From positions 62,001 through 126,000 of the forward strand of contig WELA01010935.1 in the NCBI GenBank assembly GCA_009602735.1: DNA of 64,000 nt, read 5' to 3'. This document shows positions 63,071-64,000 of the stretch, piece by piece (the first letter of the stretch is position 1; the number at the start of each line of letters is the position of its first letter). Below the pieces are notes generated by a model. The model was given only the letters and a program-made list of their open reading frames with translations. It did no database searches and was not told where the DNA came from. Source of the DNA: Mesotaenium endlicherianum (taxonomy: Eukaryota > Streptophyta > Zygnematophyceae > Zygnematales > Mesotaeniaceae). The position numbers were made by a program, and so were the translations under genes.

Positions 63071-64000
63071 TATAACATAATTCTCCTCTTCTTCTCTTTG
63101 CTCTAATGTCAAACACTTCACTTTGATCTTAACTCTTGAGCCATCTTGGCTCCTCCTCGTAGTCACAAAGACTACACGACAGAGGCACAAAGACTCACTT
63201 TGTAGCCACAACGACTACCCACTGCGTGTCACACACGCTTGCCACACACGCGTGCCACACAGGCCAACGTTAGTCACGATGACTAGCACTCAGAAGTCAC
63301 TAAGCCTTCCTCTTCACGGGCTCTAAGGCACACCACCTCGTTAAGCTTCATCAACGACTCCACTTGAGAGGCATTCTATGCTCTCTCTCACACTCCAACT
63401 GCATCATTATTACAGTAGTACAAGCTCACATACGTACACTAATATAATAGTGCACAACGCCACACACATACACATCGGCCTCATTACTCACGTCTCCGGC
63501 AACCCTTCTTTCTTACTTCCAAGAGTGCACTTGCTTTCACATTGATTTGCCTACTTAACCCACTTGCTTCACGGATACCTATTAACTCACGTTGCACCTA
63601 AACCTTCACAACTTGACGGGAACCTATCACTCAACACATTGACTGCTAAGTCAACCACACACAAGTCAACACATGAGTTAACTAAGTTCACCTACAACTC
63701 AGTGGACTCGCACACTTATACATCGACAAGATATTATCTATTGACCAAATGGCTACCACTGAACTCACACTGGTGTTAACTCCATCAAACAAATATGTAT
63801 ACAATTCAAAGTAGCAAGCTGCATATTTCAACAAGTGGGCCACTTGGGAATCCAGGTGGGTGCCTGTCTCAATGGCTGCAAATCCATCATAATCTGGAAC
63901 TTGATCAAAAGCTGATTATCCTGGATCTTAAGCTGGGCCAGCGGGATAGCAACTGTAGCAACCACTACCCCACGAGCCACAAGAGATGAGGAAGGGACAG
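63071..64000. other. no gene recognised
   Basis: CA- and TCAC-rich DNA (CACACACG, TCACACTC words) with a few short frames (63123-63326, 63564-63779, 63795-63989) and no motif or repeat partner in the window. Confidence 0.4.

Noticed and set aside
63123-63989. Three short plus-strand frames near the right edge
   Set aside because: Thr/His/Ser-rich products of CA-rich sequence, no domain, no repeat partner.
1-64000. TAG read as glutamine (alternative nuclear code)
   Set aside because: TGA and TAA also interrupt conserved motifs, Trp positions are hit as well, and the IPI3 gene needs no recoding; deamination explains the pattern better.
1-64000. CRISPR arrays, bacterial operons, ribosomal RNA
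   Set aside because: No regularly spaced repeat/spacer structure, no Shine-Dalgarno-led gene strings and no rRNA-like conserved stretches were seen; introns and element types show a eukaryotic nuclear locus.

Overview
This is nuclear DNA of a eukaryote from the green lineage. The evidence is a multi-exon gene with GT-AG introns, Ty3-type LTR elements primed by initiator-Met tRNA, a hAT transposon with a BED finger, DIRS-like tyrosine-recombinase elements and piggyBac relics. A streptophyte alga with a large repeat-rich genome is my best guess. That is inference: it rests partly on a cytosine methyltransferase carried by a retroelement, which is known from Klebsormidium and from dinoflagellates. 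Almost all of the window is mobile-element debris, mostly frameshifted and broken by stop codons. One apparently intact host gene stands out.

Layout, left to right. 1-1.65 kb: fragment of a Ty3-type pol. 1.87-3.62 kb (-): dead piggyBac transposase. 4.1-5.1 kb: orphan polypurine tract, a foldback hairpin and two diverged direct repeats. 5.2-7.06 kb (+): broken gene of an unnamed, transposase-like family. 7.55-11.28 kb (-): internally deleted Ty3-type element whose integrase ended in a PHD finger. 12.49-13.14 kb: LTR remnant. 14.4-17.45 kb (-): eight-exon WD40 gene of the IPI3/WDR18 (RID3) family. 18.4-29.05 kb (-): a DIRS-like element (gag, RT, RNase H, tyrosine recombinase, possible split direct repeats), cut inside its RNase H by a 6-kb chromovirus (20743-26760) with both LTRs and an exact 5-bp target duplication.

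29-35.5 kb: coding-like relics I cannot assign, with a simple-sequence stretch at 30.5-31 kb. 35.5-36.1 kb (-): Ty3 RNase H fragment. 36.1-37.5 kb: three degenerate tandem copies of a unit of roughly 570 bp. 38.2-39.1 kb: mosaic of a DIRS recombinase tail, a MITE-like insertion and an LTR fragment. 39.2-43.5 kb (+): GC-rich retroelement polyprotein with an aspartic protease, a low-complexity linker and a complete-length but mutated C5 cytosine DNA methyltransferase. 43564-52938: a 9.4-kb hAT transposon with TIRs and a 7/8 matching target duplication. It carries a BED-finger transposase gene with one intron, an array of about 18 hairpin-forming GC-rich units and a nested 2-kb non-autonomous LTR element. 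53099-58.56 kb (+): decayed Ty3 element with 5' LTR, PBS, gag, pol and PPT. 58.6-61.24 kb (+): second PHD-type Ty3 pol. 61.3-64 kb: repeat fragments and another DIRS RNase H piece.

Apart from IPI3, which should act in pre-60S ribosome assembly, nothing here works as a host pathway. The window is best read as a stratigraphy of nested insertions. Stop codons in the elements often replace Gln or Trp codons, as expected from cytosine deamination. The most unusual contents are the methyltransferase-bearing retroelement, the two PHD-ended Ty3 elements, the unnamed transposase-like gene at 5.2-7.06 kb and the hairpin array inside the hAT element.
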